A DNA stretch of 64,000 bases. Source: an uncultured Pelagimonas sp. GTDB lineage: Bacteria; Pseudomonadota; Alphaproteobacteria; Rhodobacterales; Rhodobacteraceae. Below, piece by piece: positions 45,745 to 54,999 of the stretch (position 1 is the first letter of the stretch; each line of letters starts with the position of its first letter). The notes beneath the pieces were generated by a model, which worked only from the letters and a program-made list of their open reading frames with translations, did no database searches and had not been told where the DNA came from. The stretch is taken from positions 62,001-126,000 of the forward strand of contig CANMIH010000013.1 in NCBI GenBank assembly GCA_947497905.1, in the 5' to 3' direction. The position numbers and the translations under genes were made by a program.

Positions 45745-46748
45745 GCCACGTGCCAATCGAAGTGCTCCACCGGATCAATCCGTTACACGCGGTATTGGAT
45801 AAAACCGGGCATATCATCCAGGCGGGTCCAACCCTGCGCAAAGTTGCCGGCGCGGATATTGAGGGACGTCGTTTCCTTGAAATCTTTGAAGTTTACCGCC
45901 CGCGTGCGATCACGGGCATGTCTCCGCTGTTGCAGGCCGAGGGACGTAAATTGCATCTGCGTTTGCGAGGCGGTGTGCGAACCCCGCTCAAAGGCGTGCT
46001 TGCCGCGGATGACAATGGCGGCGCAGTGATCAGCCTGTCTTTTGGTATCTCTGTGGTGGATGCGGTGCGGGACTATGCGCTGACCAGCACAGATTTTGCG
46101 CCCACAGATCTTGCCATCGAAATGCTGTATCTGGTCGAGGCGAAATCTGCGGCGATGGACGCCTCGCGCAATCTCAATACACGTCTGCAGGGCGCGATGG
46201 TTGCGGCTGAGGAACGGGCCTTTACCGATACTCTGACCGGGTTGCGCAACCGCCGGGCCGCGGATCAGCTTCTGGAAAAACTGTGTCGCAGTGGGCGCCC
46301 CTTTTCGCTTGTGCATATCGATCTGGATTTCTTCAAGCAGGTCAATGACACCATGGGACACGCCGCCGGGGATCATGTGCTTAAAGCGGCGGCCCGCATC
46401 ATGGGCGAAATGGCCCGGAAAGAAGATGTGGCGGCCCGCGTTGGGGGCGATGAATTTGTGATGATTTTTGCCGATCTGGTCAGTCGCCGCCGTCTGTCGG
46501 ATATCTCGACACAGCTGATCAAGCGGATCGAAGAACCCGTGCCGTTTGAAGGGCAGGAGTGCAAGATTTCTGCAAGCATCGGCATCAGCATCAGTGACGG
46601 TACTGTGCTTGAACCCGCGCAGATGCTCGAGATGGCGGATATCGCACTTTATGCCTCAAAACGGGCCGGTCGCGCACAGTTTCGGTTCCATGAAGATGAG
46701 GTTCTTGCAGGAGAAATTCTGCCCCAGAATGTTGCCGCGGAAAATTGA
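45741..46748 (+). CDS. HNOBA-GGDEF diguanylate cyclase, effector of the H-NOX-like protein
   Basis: 335 residues: an N-terminal domain like the H-NOX-associated (HNOBA) PAS region (INPLHAVLDKTGHIIQAG, STDFAPTDLAIEMLYL), a short coiled-coil linker (LNTRLQGAMVAAEERA), then a GGDEF domain. The active site GGDEF and the inhibitory RKED site five residues before it are intact, so it should make c-di-GMP. Overlap with the H-NOX-like gene indicates a two-protein switch. Confidence 0.87.
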   Translation: MSHVPIEVLHRINPLHAVLDKTGHIIQAGPTLRKVAGADIEGRRFLEIFEVYRPRAITGMSPLLQAEGRKLHLRLRGGVRTPLKGVLAADDNGGAVISLSFGISVVDAVRDYALTSTDFAPTDLAIEMLYLVEAKSAAMDASRNLNTRLQGAMVAAEERAFTDTLTGLRNRRAADQLLEKLCRSGRPFSLVHIDLDFFKQVNDTMGHAAGDHVLKAAARIMGEMARKEDVAARVGGDEFVMIFADLVSRRRLSDISTQLIKRIEEPVPFEGQECKISASIGISISDGTVLEPAQMLEMADIALYASKRAGRAQFRFHEDEVLAGEILPQNVAAEN

Positions 46749-46768
46749 TTTTTCGGGCAAAAAAGGGG

Positions 46769-46797
46769 TTGCAGTGCTGAGACTTCGGGCTTAAATA
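46769..46797 (+). promoter_or_regulatory. Promoter of tRNA-Gln
   Basis: TTGCAG (46769-46774) and TAAATA (46792-46797) are spaced by 17 bases. The predicted start lies about six bases before the tRNA. Confidence 0.7.
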
Positions 46798-46809
46798 CGC
46801 CTCCACGGT

Positions 46810-46884
46810 TGGGATGTAGCCAAGTGGTAAGGCAACTGTTTTTGGTACAGTGTACCGTAGGTTCGAATCCTACCATCCCAGCCA
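46810..46884 (+). tRNA. tRNA-Gln (anticodon TTG)
   Basis: A 75-base tRNA. The acceptor stem TGGGATG pairs with CATCCCA, the anticodon stem ACTGT/ACAGT holds the loop TTTTGGT with anticodon TTG (codon CAA), and the T arm contains GGTTCGAATCC. The 3' CCA is encoded. A promoter sits just upstream. Confidence 0.97.
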
Positions 46885-47110
46885 ATTTACTAAAATAGCC
46901 AACAAAGACCGCCTCGCTGCTTAAGTGGGCGTTGTGCCGTTTGGCAGGCCCGTACCGCAACTGCACATCCTTGATTTTGCAGACGATGCTCCCCAAAGGG
47001 GAGGTTGGTGTCCCAAAGAACCTCCTGCCGCTTGTTTTAGGGCGACGATTGTCGGTCGAGGGTCCTGACCCTAGGAAGGCTACTTCCCTAGGAATAGCGT
47101 GGTTAGCCCT

Positions 47111-47752
47111 CTAGCCGACCAAGACGTTCCCCCAATCCCTGATTGTATTGGCGGTGGTGTTAAGATGGTCTTCAAGCGTTAAACCTGTTTCCCGTTTCCT
47201 GGGTTTTAGGTCGTGATCTCCGTCTGGTAGCCAGTGGACTCGGATTGCAGAGGGAAGGTTGTAGCTCAGGACCTCTTCCTTTGTGCCAAGCGGATCGCGT
47301 GTGCCTTGGCAGATCAGTGTGGGCACGGTGAGGGTTCTCAGATGGTCGGTGCGTAGGTTTTCCGGCTTGCCGCGTGGATGGAATGGATATCCTAGGCACA
47401 AAAGGCCGGCGATGTTTCCAGACCGATACAGATCCTCGGCAATCATGCTGGCCACACGTCCCCCCATAGATTTCCCTGCAAGGATTAACGGGCCATCGGG
47501 GGTAAGCGCGTCAATGGCGCTATGGTATTCCTCCAGCAGCAGATCGATCTTTGGCGGTGGGCGTTTGGGACCGCCTGTTCGGCGTGCCGCCATATAGGCG
47601 AACTCGAACCGTGCAACGCGCATGTCCCTTGCCGCGAGCCGTTCGGCCATTGAGGTCATCCAAGGCGTGTCCATTGCGGCACCCGCGCCGTGGGCCAACA
47701 GGATGGTTGGGCGTTCTGGCATATCGCCATTCATCAAGAAATCAATCGGCAT
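47111..47752 (-). CDS. KANL3/Tex30-type alpha/beta hydrolase
   Basis: A 213-residue hydrolase with LLAHGAGAAMDTPWM near the start, nucleophile GKSMGGR, aspartate in GTRDPLG and the histidine in DGDHDLKPRK, as in the KANL3/Tex30 alpha/beta hydrolase family. Function is unknown. It lies downstream of the NDUFS4-type gene but a terminator separates them. Confidence 0.87.
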   Translation of the reverse strand: MPIDFLMNGDMPERPTILLAHGAGAAMDTPWMTSMAERLAARDMRVARFEFAYMAARRTGGPKRPPPKIDLLLEEYHSAIDALTPDGPLILAGKSMGGRVASMIAEDLYRSGNIAGLLCLGYPFHPRGKPENLRTDHLRTLTVPTLICQGTRDPLGTKEEVLSYNLPSAIRVHWLPDGDHDLKPRKRETGLTLEDHLNTTANTIRDWGNVLVG

Positions 47753-47770
47753 GGCTGGTTCCGTAAAATG

Positions 47771-47795
47771 AAAAAAGGCGCCCTAAGGGCGCCCT
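47771..47795 (-). terminator. Terminator of the NDUFS4-type gene
   Basis: GGCGCCC (47777-47783) and GGGCGCC (47787-47793) form a short perfect stem; on the minus strand a run of six T follows. Confidence 0.85.
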
Positions 47796-47825
47796 GAATG
47801 GCAACTTTAGCCCGATTTACAAAGC

Positions 47826-48137
47826 TCAATGGGTCCAAGGCGTGCGGCGGTCGACAGCGAAGTTTTCGGCGTAGCCGCGGGCGCGGATGTTGGGCTTGCG
47901 CTTGTTGGGTTCTTGGACCGTGGCTTCGATCCCGTGATCCTTGGCGTAGGCTTCTGCAGCTTCCTTGCTATCAAAGCGCATGCGCACCTGGCTTTGGGTG
48001 TCGCCCGACGAAGTCCAGCCCATCAGCGGATCAACTTCGCGGCGTTCCGCCGGTGAAAATTCAAGAATCCACACTTTGGTTTTGCCCTGACCCGAAGACA
48101 TGGCGGTTTTGGCTGGCTGAAAAATACGTGCGAGCAT
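47826..48137 (-). CDS. ETC complex I subunit, NDUFS4-type accessory protein
   Basis: A 103-residue protein matching the alphaproteobacterial homologue of the NDUFS4 complex I accessory subunit: GKTKVWILEF, PLMGWTSSGDT, FDSKEAAEAYAKDHG and the C-terminal KRKPNIRARGYAENF. It stabilises the NADH dehydrogenase module in mitochondria. It is divergent from uvrB and has its own terminator. Confidence 0.92.
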   Translation of the reverse strand: MLARIFQPAKTAMSSGQGKTKVWILEFSPAERREVDPLMGWTSSGDTQSQVRMRFDSKEAAEAYAKDHGIEATVQEPNKRKPNIRARGYAENFAVDRRTPWTH

Positions 48138-48643
48138 ATCGGATCTCCTTGAACCGCTGTGGTTATCGGAGATTCCCGAGCTAATCTCAAGCCCTAGGAC
48201 ATCGCAGATTTGTCGCGGCTTCTAACAAAGATCTCAACACTCGGCCAAACAGACGTAGACAACACTCTGCTGGCAGAGGTTTGGCCAAACGTCGGCGCAC
48301 GGGGAGCGAGGGGTAGTTGACAGCGTGCCGAGTTGGCCAAACCGACTGCGCCCTTAAAAGGTACATTCAAACGTAAAATTCACAAAATGGTAACACTCAA
48401 ATCTGGCGTGAATCTGCCAGTGGCCAGCGCATCCACAGAAATCTGAGGGAAAACTGCCCAAAAAACAGGCAGCGGCTGAAGCGGAAGGGGCGTCTGACAC
48501 AGAACAGTGTCAGCTGATGCTGGACAATCGACACCGTTTTGTTTGGGTACGAGAAGAAATTTACAGCTCTCTGGTCATCTGCCTCTTGCCTGTGTCTGAG
48601 AAAAGAACAAATGTGGGACATCCTGCGGCAAGAGACCTCCATC
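48138..48643. other. 506-base gap with three GGCCAAAC sites between the NDUFS4-type gene and uvrB
   Basis: No gene is seen. TCGGCCAAAC (48241-48250), TTGGCCAAAC within the 12-base palindrome GTTTGGCCAAAC (48279-48290), and TTGGCCAAAC (48333-48342) recur. A TTGACA at 48317-48322 could be a -35 element without a clear -10. I see no GAAC-N7-GAAC SOS box of the alphaproteobacterial type. Confidence 0.55.
48241..48342. repeat. Three GGCCAAAC repeats upstream of uvrB
   Basis: The core (T/C)GGCCAAAC appears at 48241, 48281 and 48333, spaced by 40 and 52 bases. The middle copy is a perfect 12-base palindrome. It may be an operator for a regulator of one of the flanking divergent genes. Confidence 0.6.
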
Positions 48644-50836
48644 ATGCACAATAATTCGCCAGAACAGATGCAGATCCTGCACGCCCCGGCTCCGGATGTG
48701 AAACACCGTGAAAAGCTGGAAGGGGGGAAGCAATTTGTCTTGCACACCGACTTTGAGCCAGCGGGGGATCAGCCAACGGCCATTGCCGAGCTGTCCTCGG
48801 GTGTGAACGAAGGCGAGCGGGATCAGGTTCTGTTGGGGGCTACCGGTACGGGTAAGACCTTTACCATGGCCAAGATCATCGCCGAGACCCAGCGCCCCGC
48901 CATCATTCTTGCGCCGAACAAAACGCTGGCCGCGCAGCTATATGGCGAGTTCAAAGGCTTCTTCCCCGACAATGCGGTCGAATACTTCGTCTCATACTAC
49001 GATTATTACCAACCCGAGGCTTATGTCGCCCGGTCTGATACCTTCATTGAGAAGGAATCTCAGATCAACGAACAGATCGACCGCATGCGCCATTCGGCGA
49101 CACGGGCTCTTTTGGAGCGCGACGATGTGATTATCGTCGCCTCGGTGTCCTGCATCTACGGCATTGGCTCGGTCGAAACCTATGGAGCGATGACGCAGGA
49201 TCTGTTTCTGGGGCAGGAATATGATCAGCGCAAAGTCATTGCAGATCTGGTGGCCCAGCAATACCGGCGCAACGATCAGGGGTTTCAGCGCGGGTCGTTC
49301 CGGGTGCGCGGTGATAGCCTGGAAATCTGGCCCGCACACCTTGAAGATCGGGCGTGGAAATTGTCCTTTTTTGGGGAAGAGCTGGAGGGGATCAGCGAAT
49401 TTGATCCTCTGACGGGGCAACGCACCGACACGTTTGAGCGCATCCGCATCTATGCGAATTCCCACTATGTGACCCCGCGGCCCACCATGCAGCAGGCGAT
49501 CATTGGCATCAAAAAAGAACTGCGCCAGCGGTTGGATCAGCTGGTCGGCGAAGGCAAGTTGCTTGAGGCGCAGCGTTTGGAGCAGCGTTGTAACTTTGAT
49601 CTTGAGATGTTGGAGGCGACGGGTGTCTGCAACGGCATTGAGAACTATTCGCGCTATCTGACCGGGCGTGCGCCGGGTGAGCCGCCGCCCACCTTGTTTG
49701 AGTTTATCCCCGACACAGCCATCGTCTTTGCCGATGAAAGCCACGTTTCGGTGCCCCAGATTGGCGGCATGTACCGAGGGGACTATCGACGCAAATTTAC
49801 CTTGGCGGAACACGGGTTCCGCCTGCCGTCCTGTATGGACAACCGCCCGCTCAAGTTCGAAGAGTGGGATGCCATGCGCCCGCAATCGATCTTTGTTTCG
49901 GCGACCCCGGCCTCCTGGGAAATGGAGCAGACGGGGGGCGTGTTCACAGAACAGGTTATTCGTCCAACGGGCCTGCTTGATCCGGAAATTGAAATCCGAC
50001 CGGTTGAAACCCAAGTGGATGATTTGCTGGATGAAATCCGCAAAGTCACGGCTGATGGTTACCGGGTGCTCTGCACCACGCTGACCAAACGCATGGCCGA
50101 GGATCTGACGGAGTACCTGCATGAGCAGGGGATCAAAGTCCGGTATATGCACTCGGACATCGACACCATCGAACGTATCGAGATCCTGCGCGATCTGCGG
50201 CTTGGGGCTTTTGATGTCCTGATCGGGATCAACCTTTTGCGTGAGGGATTGGACATTCCTGAATGTGGCTTGGTCGCTATTCTGGATGCGGATAAGGAAG
50301 GGTTTTTGAGGTCGGAAACCTCGTTGGTGCAGACCATCGGGCGGGCGGCACGAAATGCCGAAGGCCGGGTGATCATGTATGCCGACAAAGTGACCGGCAG
50401 CATGGAGCGCGCGATTGGGGAAACCAATCGCCGTCGCGCGAAACAGATGGCCTATAACGAAGAGCATGGCATCACGCCTGCTACGGTTAAGAAAAACGTC
50501 GAAGATATTCTGGCGGGTCTTTACCAGGGCGACACTGATCAATCGCGGGTCACGGCCAAAATCGATCCTGCGGTGGCCGGAGGCAATCTGCAATCGGTGC
50601 TGGAAGGCCTGCGCAACGATATGCGCAAAGCGGCAGAAAACCTTGAGTTTGAAGAGGCTGCGCGGCTGCGTGATGAGGTCAAACGGCTTGAAGCCGTTGA
50701 TCTGGCCGTGTCTGACGATCCGCTTGCACGTCAGTCGGCGGTGGATGCGGCGGCGGAAGCCGCGGTCAAGTCTAAAGGCCGCTCTACCGCTGGCCGGCCG
50801 GGCCAACGGGGTGGGGTGAAACGCCGGAAAAGATAA
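48644..50836 (+). CDS. uvrB: Excinuclease ABC subunit UvrB
   Basis: 730 residues from the ATG at 48644; the frame stays open upstream to 48539, and the true start may be at 48611. UvrB verifies DNA damage and guides UvrC. Walker A is [10 protein letters not shown], the beta-hairpin region [14 protein letters not shown] is intact, helicase motif VI reads QTIGRAARN, and the C-terminal UvrB/UvrC domain contains [20 protein letters not shown]. Confidence 0.97.
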   Translation: MHNNSPEQMQILHAPAPDVKHREKLEGGKQFVLHTDFEPAGDQPTAIAELSSGVNEGERDQVLLGATGTGKTFTMAKIIAETQRPAIILAPNKTLAAQLYGEFKGFFPDNAVEYFVSYYDYYQPEAYVARSDTFIEKESQINEQIDRMRHSATRALLERDDVIIVASVSCIYGIGSVETYGAMTQDLFLGQEYDQRKVIADLVAQQYRRNDQGFQRGSFRVRGDSLEIWPAHLEDRAWKLSFFGEELEGISEFDPLTGQRTDTFERIRIYANSHYVTPRPTMQQAIIGIKKELRQRLDQLVGEGKLLEAQRLEQRCNFDLEMLEATGVCNGIENYSRYLTGRAPGEPPPTLFEFIPDTAIVFADESHVSVPQIGGMYRGDYRRKFTLAEHGFRLPSCMDNRPLKFEEWDAMRPQSIFVSATPASWEMEQTGGVFTEQVIRPTGLLDPEIEIRPVETQVDDLLDEIRKVTADGYRVLCTTLTKRMAEDLTEYLHEQGIKVRYMHSDIDTIERIEILRDLRLGAFDVLIGINLLREGLDIPECGLVAILDADKEGFLRSETSLVQTIGRAARNAEGRVIMYADKVTGSMERAIGETNRRRAKQMAYNEEHGITPATVKKNVEDILAGLYQGDTDQSRVTAKIDPAVAGGNLQSVLEGLRNDMRKAAENLEFEEAARLRDEVKRLEAVDLAVSDDPLARQSAVDAAAEAAVKSKGRSTAGRPGQRGGVKRRKR

Positions 50837-50881
50837 CTTTGGCGCTTGGCCCGATCAAATGCTCATGTCAGACATCGGAGC

Positions 50882-51373
50882 ATGACAAAATCTGATCTTT
50901 TCCAACCTGTTGATACCGAGGTGCGCGCACAGGGGCAGGCGATGATCCGCGCGGCGAGCGCGGCCTCCCTGTCTTTCCTGCAGCCGGGCACGCATTTGCC
51001 GTCGGTGACGCGCGTGGCTTTGGCCACAGACCGGGCGGGGTATCCCGTGGCCTTGATCTCATCGCTGGCCAGCCATACCGCCGCGCTTGAGAGCAACCCC
51101 AATTGTGCGCTTTTGATTGGTGAGCCGGGCCCCAAGGGAGACCCGTTGACCCATCCGCGTTTGACGCTGCATTGTACCGCCGAATTTGTTCTGCGCGACA
51201 ACGACGGCTATGCGGATTTGCGTGCATTTTTCCTCGAACAGCGCCCGAAATCAAAGCTTTATATTGATTTCCCGGATTTCCGATTTGTTCGCTTTATCGC
51301 TCACGAGGGGCTGATGAATGGCGGATTTGCCAAAGCTTATCGGTTTGCGCCCGAAGATTTGGTGACGGTTTAG
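50882..51373 (+). CDS. Pyridoxamine 5'-phosphate oxidase-like flavin-binding split-barrel protein (HugZ-type)
   Basis: A 163-residue protein with the split-barrel pattern (SLSFLQPGTHLPSVTRVALA, PNCALLIGEPGPKGDP). HugZ/HutZ heme-utilisation proteins share this fold. The start is uncertain: the ATG at 50882 has a close CGGAG, and an in-frame TTG at 50846 is possible. A perfect hairpin follows the stop. Confidence 0.78.
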   Translation: MTKSDLFQPVDTEVRAQGQAMIRAASAASLSFLQPGTHLPSVTRVALATDRAGYPVALISSLASHTAALESNPNCALLIGEPGPKGDPLTHPRLTLHCTAEFVLRDNDGYADLRAFFLEQRPKSKLYIDFPDFRFVRFIAHEGLMNGGFAKAYRFAPEDLVTV

Positions 51374-51381
51374 AGGGCGAG

Positions 51382-51409
51382 GACAAAGGCCTTAATTCCG
51401 GCCTTTGTC
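51382..51409. terminator. Perfect hairpin between the convergent HugZ-type and ATPase genes
   Basis: GACAAAGGCC (51382-51391) and GGCCTTTGTC (51400-51409) pair without mismatch around TTAATTCC. T runs are short on both sides, so it could end transcription from either direction or act as an mRNA stabiliser. Confidence 0.75.
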
Positions 51410-51427
51410 TAGAATTTACGAGCCGTG

Positions 51428-53695
51428 CTAGGCTTTGAGCAACCGCAGAGCATTGGCCACAACGGCCAGTGACACCCCAACGTCAGCCAGAATGGCACCC
51501 CACATTGAGGCCATACCCAAGGTCGTCAGCGCGACAAACAGCGCCTTTGTCGCCAGCGCAAACGCGATGTTTTGCCGGATGATCGACATGGTGTGACGTG
51601 AATGAGAGACCAGCCAGGGCAGTTTGCCAATGTCGTCGCTCATCAGGGCGATGTCTGCGGTCTCGATTGCGGCGTCTGATCCGACGGCCCCCATGGCGAT
51701 GGCAAAATCTGCACGCGCCATAGCGGGGGCGTCATTTACACCATCGCCGATCATGGCCACAGTTTTGTGTGTCTGGGTCAGGGCTTCGATGGCGGCAACC
51801 TTATCCTGCGGCAACAGATCTGAGCGCACCTCATCGATCCCCACCGCATCGGCGACAGCCTGTGCTGTGTGCCGGTTGTCGCCGGTCAGCATAACAATGG
51901 TCTCAACACCCTGCGCGTGCAGTTTGGCGATAACCTCTTTGGCATCCTGGCGAATGCGGTCGCGCAGCTCTAACAGGCCAAGCAGGGACGTGCCTTCCCC
52001 AACCGCAACCAAGGTGCTCCCGGCTTTTTCTATTTCGGACCGTAGGTCTTCCGGGATCTGCGCGCCATTTTCAGATGCAAAGCGGGCCGAGCCGAGCCAG
52101 ATCTGACGTCCGGCCACAGTTCCGACAACACCGCGTCCGGGCACCGTTTGCGTGTCTTCGGCGGGGGCGTCCGGAGTTTTGCGGGCCAGAATGGCGCGAG
52201 CCAATGGGTGTGAGGATCGCGCCTCGAGTGCTGAGGCCAGCGTGAGCAGGCTGTCTTCGTTGTCCTTCAAAGCATACACAGCGGCGACTTCGGGTTCTCC
52301 TTCGGTGAGTGTCCCGGTCTTGTCCATGGCCAGAGCTGTGACACGTCCCGGTGTCTCGACATAGGCGCCACCTTTGATCAGCACCCCGTTTCGGGCTGAT
52401 GCGGCCAAAGCGGCGACGATGGAAACCGGCGTAGAGATAACCAGGGCACAAGGGCAGGCGATCACAAGCAAAACCAAGGCGTTGTAGATCCAGGCGCTCC
52501 ACACCCCGCCGAGCACCAAGGGTGGGACAACGGCAATTGCAGCGGCCAGCGCCATGATGATTGGGGTGTAGACGCGGGCAAACTTTGTCACCCACTGTTC
52601 GACTTCGGCGCGGCGGGCATGGGCGTCGCCCACCATTCGGGTGATTTTGGCGAGAACGGTATCGGTGGCGGGTTTGGTGGCGCGAATGGTGAGCGTGCCA
52701 TCGCCGTTGATCGTGCCAGCAAACACCTCGTCTCCTGGTTCTTTCGCGACCAATGCGCTTTCCCCAGTGATGGGGGCCTGATCGACGGCACCCAGACCGG
52801 CGGTGACTGTGCCATCAAGCGGAATGCGATCCCCGCCGCGCACAATAAACTCTGTGCCAACCTGAACCTCAGACGCGGGCCTGTCTGTTTCCTTTCCGTC
52901 TGGAGACAGCACACGCGCTGTAGCGGGGGCAAGGTCCAGAAGCGCGGCCACGGCTGACCGGGCCCGCCCAACGCTCCAGCTTTCGAGGGTCAGGGATAGA
53001 GCAAAAAAGAAGGAGACGGTGGCTGCTTCGAAAAACTCCCCCAAAGCCAGTGCCCCTGCGACGGCGATCACCATCAACAGGTTCATATCCGGGGAGACAC
53101 GTCGCGCGGCCGACAGGGCTTTGGGCGCGACAAGCCAGACACCAAAGAGCACGGCCAAAAGAAAGGCGCCAATCTCAAAGATGGGCATGGCCGTGCCCCC
53201 ATGGCCGGAAAAGATCTGAACCGCGCCGGACAATCCGGTTTCCACCACATGGTAGCCAAGACCCACCGCCCAGAACCCGGCAGAGAGGCCCGTGAACAGT
53301 TTCTGTCGTGTCAGGTGGGCCGCTGCATCGGCCTCGGCGCTCCCTGCATCCCAAATTTTTGCTGACATCCCCGTGCTTGCGACACGGTCGATGACCTCCT
53401 GGGCGGACATAGGGTTCGCGGTTTTCAGAATGGTCATTCGTGCATTGATGACATCGAAGGCAAGATGCTCTTCCCCCCCGAGATCGTGGGCAAGCACCTT
53501 GTTGAGGATGGCCACTTCCTCCGCGCAATCCAACCCGTTCACGCGAAAGCTCTGGCCGTCTTCTGCAGGAGCGGTTGGATTGGGAATCGTGGCCGATGAT
53601 CCGCAGCACCCTCCACCATGGTCATGTGAAGCGGAAGTGGCATGGGACAGGTCTGGGTTTGTTTGGCCGCAGGGATTGGTTGCGTCGTCGCGCAC
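51428..53695 (-). CDS. Zn/Cd/Pb-exporting P1B-type ATPase
   Basis: A 755-residue ATPase. The N terminus is His/Cys-rich (SHDHGGGCCGSS) and is followed by a metal-binding domain of the DCAEE type (NGLDCAEEV) typical of Zn/Pb pumps. The membrane CPC motif (ACPCAL), phosphorylation site DKTGTLT and GDGVND hinge are intact. The GTG at 53695 has AGAGGTG upstream. It is divergent from a MerR regulator with a classic MerR operator between them, fitting metal-induced export. Confidence 0.93.
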   Translation of the reverse strand: MRDDATNPCGQTNPDLSHATSASHDHGGGCCGSSATIPNPTAPAEDGQSFRVNGLDCAEEVAILNKVLAHDLGGEEHLAFDVINARMTILKTANPMSAQEVIDRVASTGMSAKIWDAGSAEADAAAHLTRQKLFTGLSAGFWAVGLGYHVVETGLSGAVQIFSGHGGTAMPIFEIGAFLLAVLFGVWLVAPKALSAARRVSPDMNLLMVIAVAGALALGEFFEAATVSFFFALSLTLESWSVGRARSAVAALLDLAPATARVLSPDGKETDRPASEVQVGTEFIVRGGDRIPLDGTVTAGLGAVDQAPITGESALVAKEPGDEVFAGTINGDGTLTIRATKPATDTVLAKITRMVGDAHARRAEVEQWVTKFARVYTPIIMALAAAIAVVPPLVLGGVWSAWIYNALVLLVIACPCALVISTPVSIVAALAASARNGVLIKGGAYVETPGRVTALAMDKTGTLTEGEPEVAAVYALKDNEDSLLTLASALEARSSHPLARAILARKTPDAPAEDTQTVPGRGVVGTVAGRQIWLGSARFASENGAQIPEDLRSEIEKAGSTLVAVGEGTSLLGLLELRDRIRQDAKEVIAKLHAQGVETIVMLTGDNRHTAQAVADAVGIDEVRSDLLPQDKVAAIEALTQTHKTVAMIGDGVNDAPAMARADFAIAMGAVGSDAAIETADIALMSDDIGKLPWLVSHSRHTMSIIRQNIAFALATKALFVALTTLGMASMWGAILADVGVSLAVVANALRLLKA

Positions 53696-53732
53696 GAGAT
53701 CACCTCTTAAATCTATCTGCCATCCTAGATGC

Positions 53733-53754
53733 GACCTCTAGTGGCTGTAGGGTC
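53733..53754 (-). promoter_or_regulatory. MerR-type operator of the metal ATPase gene
   Basis: GACCTCTAG-TGGC-TGTAGGGTC is a near-perfect inverted repeat like those of ZntR/CadR regulators. On the minus strand TTGACC (-35) overlaps its edge and a weak -10 lies about 19-20 bases further, the long spacer typical of MerR-activated promoters. Confidence 0.8.
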
Positions 53755-53827
53755 AAGAGAAGAATTTGAGAATTTTGCACGGGGTTGCGTAACCGGTTAG
53801 CCGGATCTACATCTATAAAGCTATATT

Positions 53828-53836
53828 CACTAGAGG
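53828..53836 (+). promoter_or_regulatory. CACTAGAGG half-site just upstream of the merR-type start
   Basis: This is the reverse complement of CCTCTAGTG, the half-site of the operator at 53733. It sits six bases before the regulator start and could give autoregulation. Confidence 0.5.
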
Positions 53837-53841
53837 TTTTT

Positions 53842-54270
53842 ATGCTGACAATTGGAACGCTTGCCCGCAAAACCGGCACCAAGGTGCAAACCATTCGGTA
53901 TTATGAACAAATCGGTTTGCTCAATGAACCGGGCCGTACTGCGGGCGGCCAACGTCGCTATGCCCAAAGTGATCTGGATCGACTGGCCTTTGTGCGTCAT
54001 GGGCGACAGCTTGGATTTTCTCTCGATGCAATCCGCGATCTGCTCGGGCTGTCGGACAATCCAGACCAATCCTGTTCTCAGGCGGATTCGATTGCCCAAC
54101 AACAGCTGGTTCAGGTTCAGCAACGTATTCTGCGTTTGCAGGCGCTTGAAACCGAACTTCAGCGCATGATTGCAGAATGTGAGGGGGGGCAGACCGGGGA
54201 TTGTCGTGTGCTTGAGGTGCTACGCGACCATTCCGAATGCCTGACGGACCACGACAACATCGGCGAATGA
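53842..54270 (+). CDS. MerR-family metal-responsive regulator (CadR/ZntR/PbrR-type)
   Basis: A 142-residue regulator. The N-terminal helix-turn-helix reads IGTLARKTGTKVQTIRYYEQIGLL and the C-terminal helix includes cysteines (DQSCSQAD and GDCRVLEVL, then SECLTDHD), placed like the metal ligands of heavy-metal MerR proteins. The ATG at 53842 follows GAGGTTTTT. It is divergent from the P1B ATPase, which it should activate on metal binding. Confidence 0.9.
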   Translation: MLTIGTLARKTGTKVQTIRYYEQIGLLNEPGRTAGGQRRYAQSDLDRLAFVRHGRQLGFSLDAIRDLLGLSDNPDQSCSQADSIAQQQLVQVQQRILRLQALETELQRMIAECEGGQTGDCRVLEVLRDHSECLTDHDNIGE

Positions 54271-54307
54271 TCGCGCTCACGATGTTGTGAGTGAAACGTG
54301 TGTTGAT

Positions 54308-54317
54308 CCTCTAGTGG
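54308..54317 (+). promoter_or_regulatory. CCTCTAGTGG copy upstream of the L,D-transpeptidase gene
   Basis: Identical over ten bases to the operator half at 53735-53744 and placed 46 bases before the transpeptidase start. It may add that gene to the MerR regulon; the other half of the repeat is not seen. Confidence 0.45.
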
Positions 54318-54363
54318 GGGGAAGGTGTAGCAGGGGAGGGAGCAATGACAACAGAGCAGACAT

Positions 54364-54924
54364 ATGGCCCGTTTCCTGACCCGTCGGAACTTTATCGCAA
54401 CCGCCGCAACCTCTCTGGCGACGCCTGTCTTGGCGCAAGCCGTGGGGGAAGAGACTATTTCCCGCCGCAACAGCTCGGGGTTTCGTTTGCCCGACTGGCG
54501 CGATCACTTTGAGACGCTCAAACATGGGGCGATCCTCTGTGATATCGACTCACGGGCTGTGCAGTATTGGTCAGAGGATGAGGCAACCTACAAAGTCTAT
54601 CCTTCCAGCGTTCCGATGAGCGAAGAACTGACCAAACGTGGCTATACCAAAGTCATCCGCAAGGTGGATGGCCCGAGCTGGCGTCCAACGCCATCGATGA
54701 AAAAACGCAATCCGGAATGGCCAGATTTTGTGGGGCCAGGGCCGGACAATCCGCTGGGCACCCATGCGCTCTATTTGTCGTGGCAGTACTACCGCGTTCA
54801 CGGATCAAACGACACGCGCAAAATCGGCCGCCAGTCGTCGAATGGCTGCATTGGCCTCTACAACGAGCACATCTCTGAATTGTTTGCGCTGGCCGAGGTC
54901 GGAACGCAGGTTAAAATCTTCTGA
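54364..54924 (+). CDS. L,D-transpeptidase (YkuD family)
   Basis: A 186-residue exported enzyme with a twin-arginine-like N terminus (TRRNFIATAATSLATPVLA). The YkuD active site is visible as YRVHGSND and SSNGCIGLYN, with the catalytic cysteine in NGC. It cross-links peptidoglycan or ties lipoprotein to it. It lies 93 bases after the MerR-type gene. Confidence 0.9.
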   Translation: MARFLTRRNFIATAATSLATPVLAQAVGEETISRRNSSGFRLPDWRDHFETLKHGAILCDIDSRAVQYWSEDEATYKVYPSSVPMSEELTKRGYTKVIRKVDGPSWRPTPSMKKRNPEWPDFVGPGPDNPLGTHALYLSWQYYRVHGSNDTRKIGRQSSNGCIGLYNEHISELFALAEVGTQVKIF

Positions 54925-54999
54925 TCCAATGGCTTTGCCTTTGCTCTCTGTGCTGTAAGGTGCGGCCCATGACACGTGGCCGCAGCAGGGGAGAGAGCA

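Noticed and set aside
48138-48643. A LexA box upstream of uvrB
   Set aside because: No GAAC-N7-GAAC or GTTC-N7-GTTC pair is present; GAAC-N7-GGAC near 48608 has a mismatch and may be chance.
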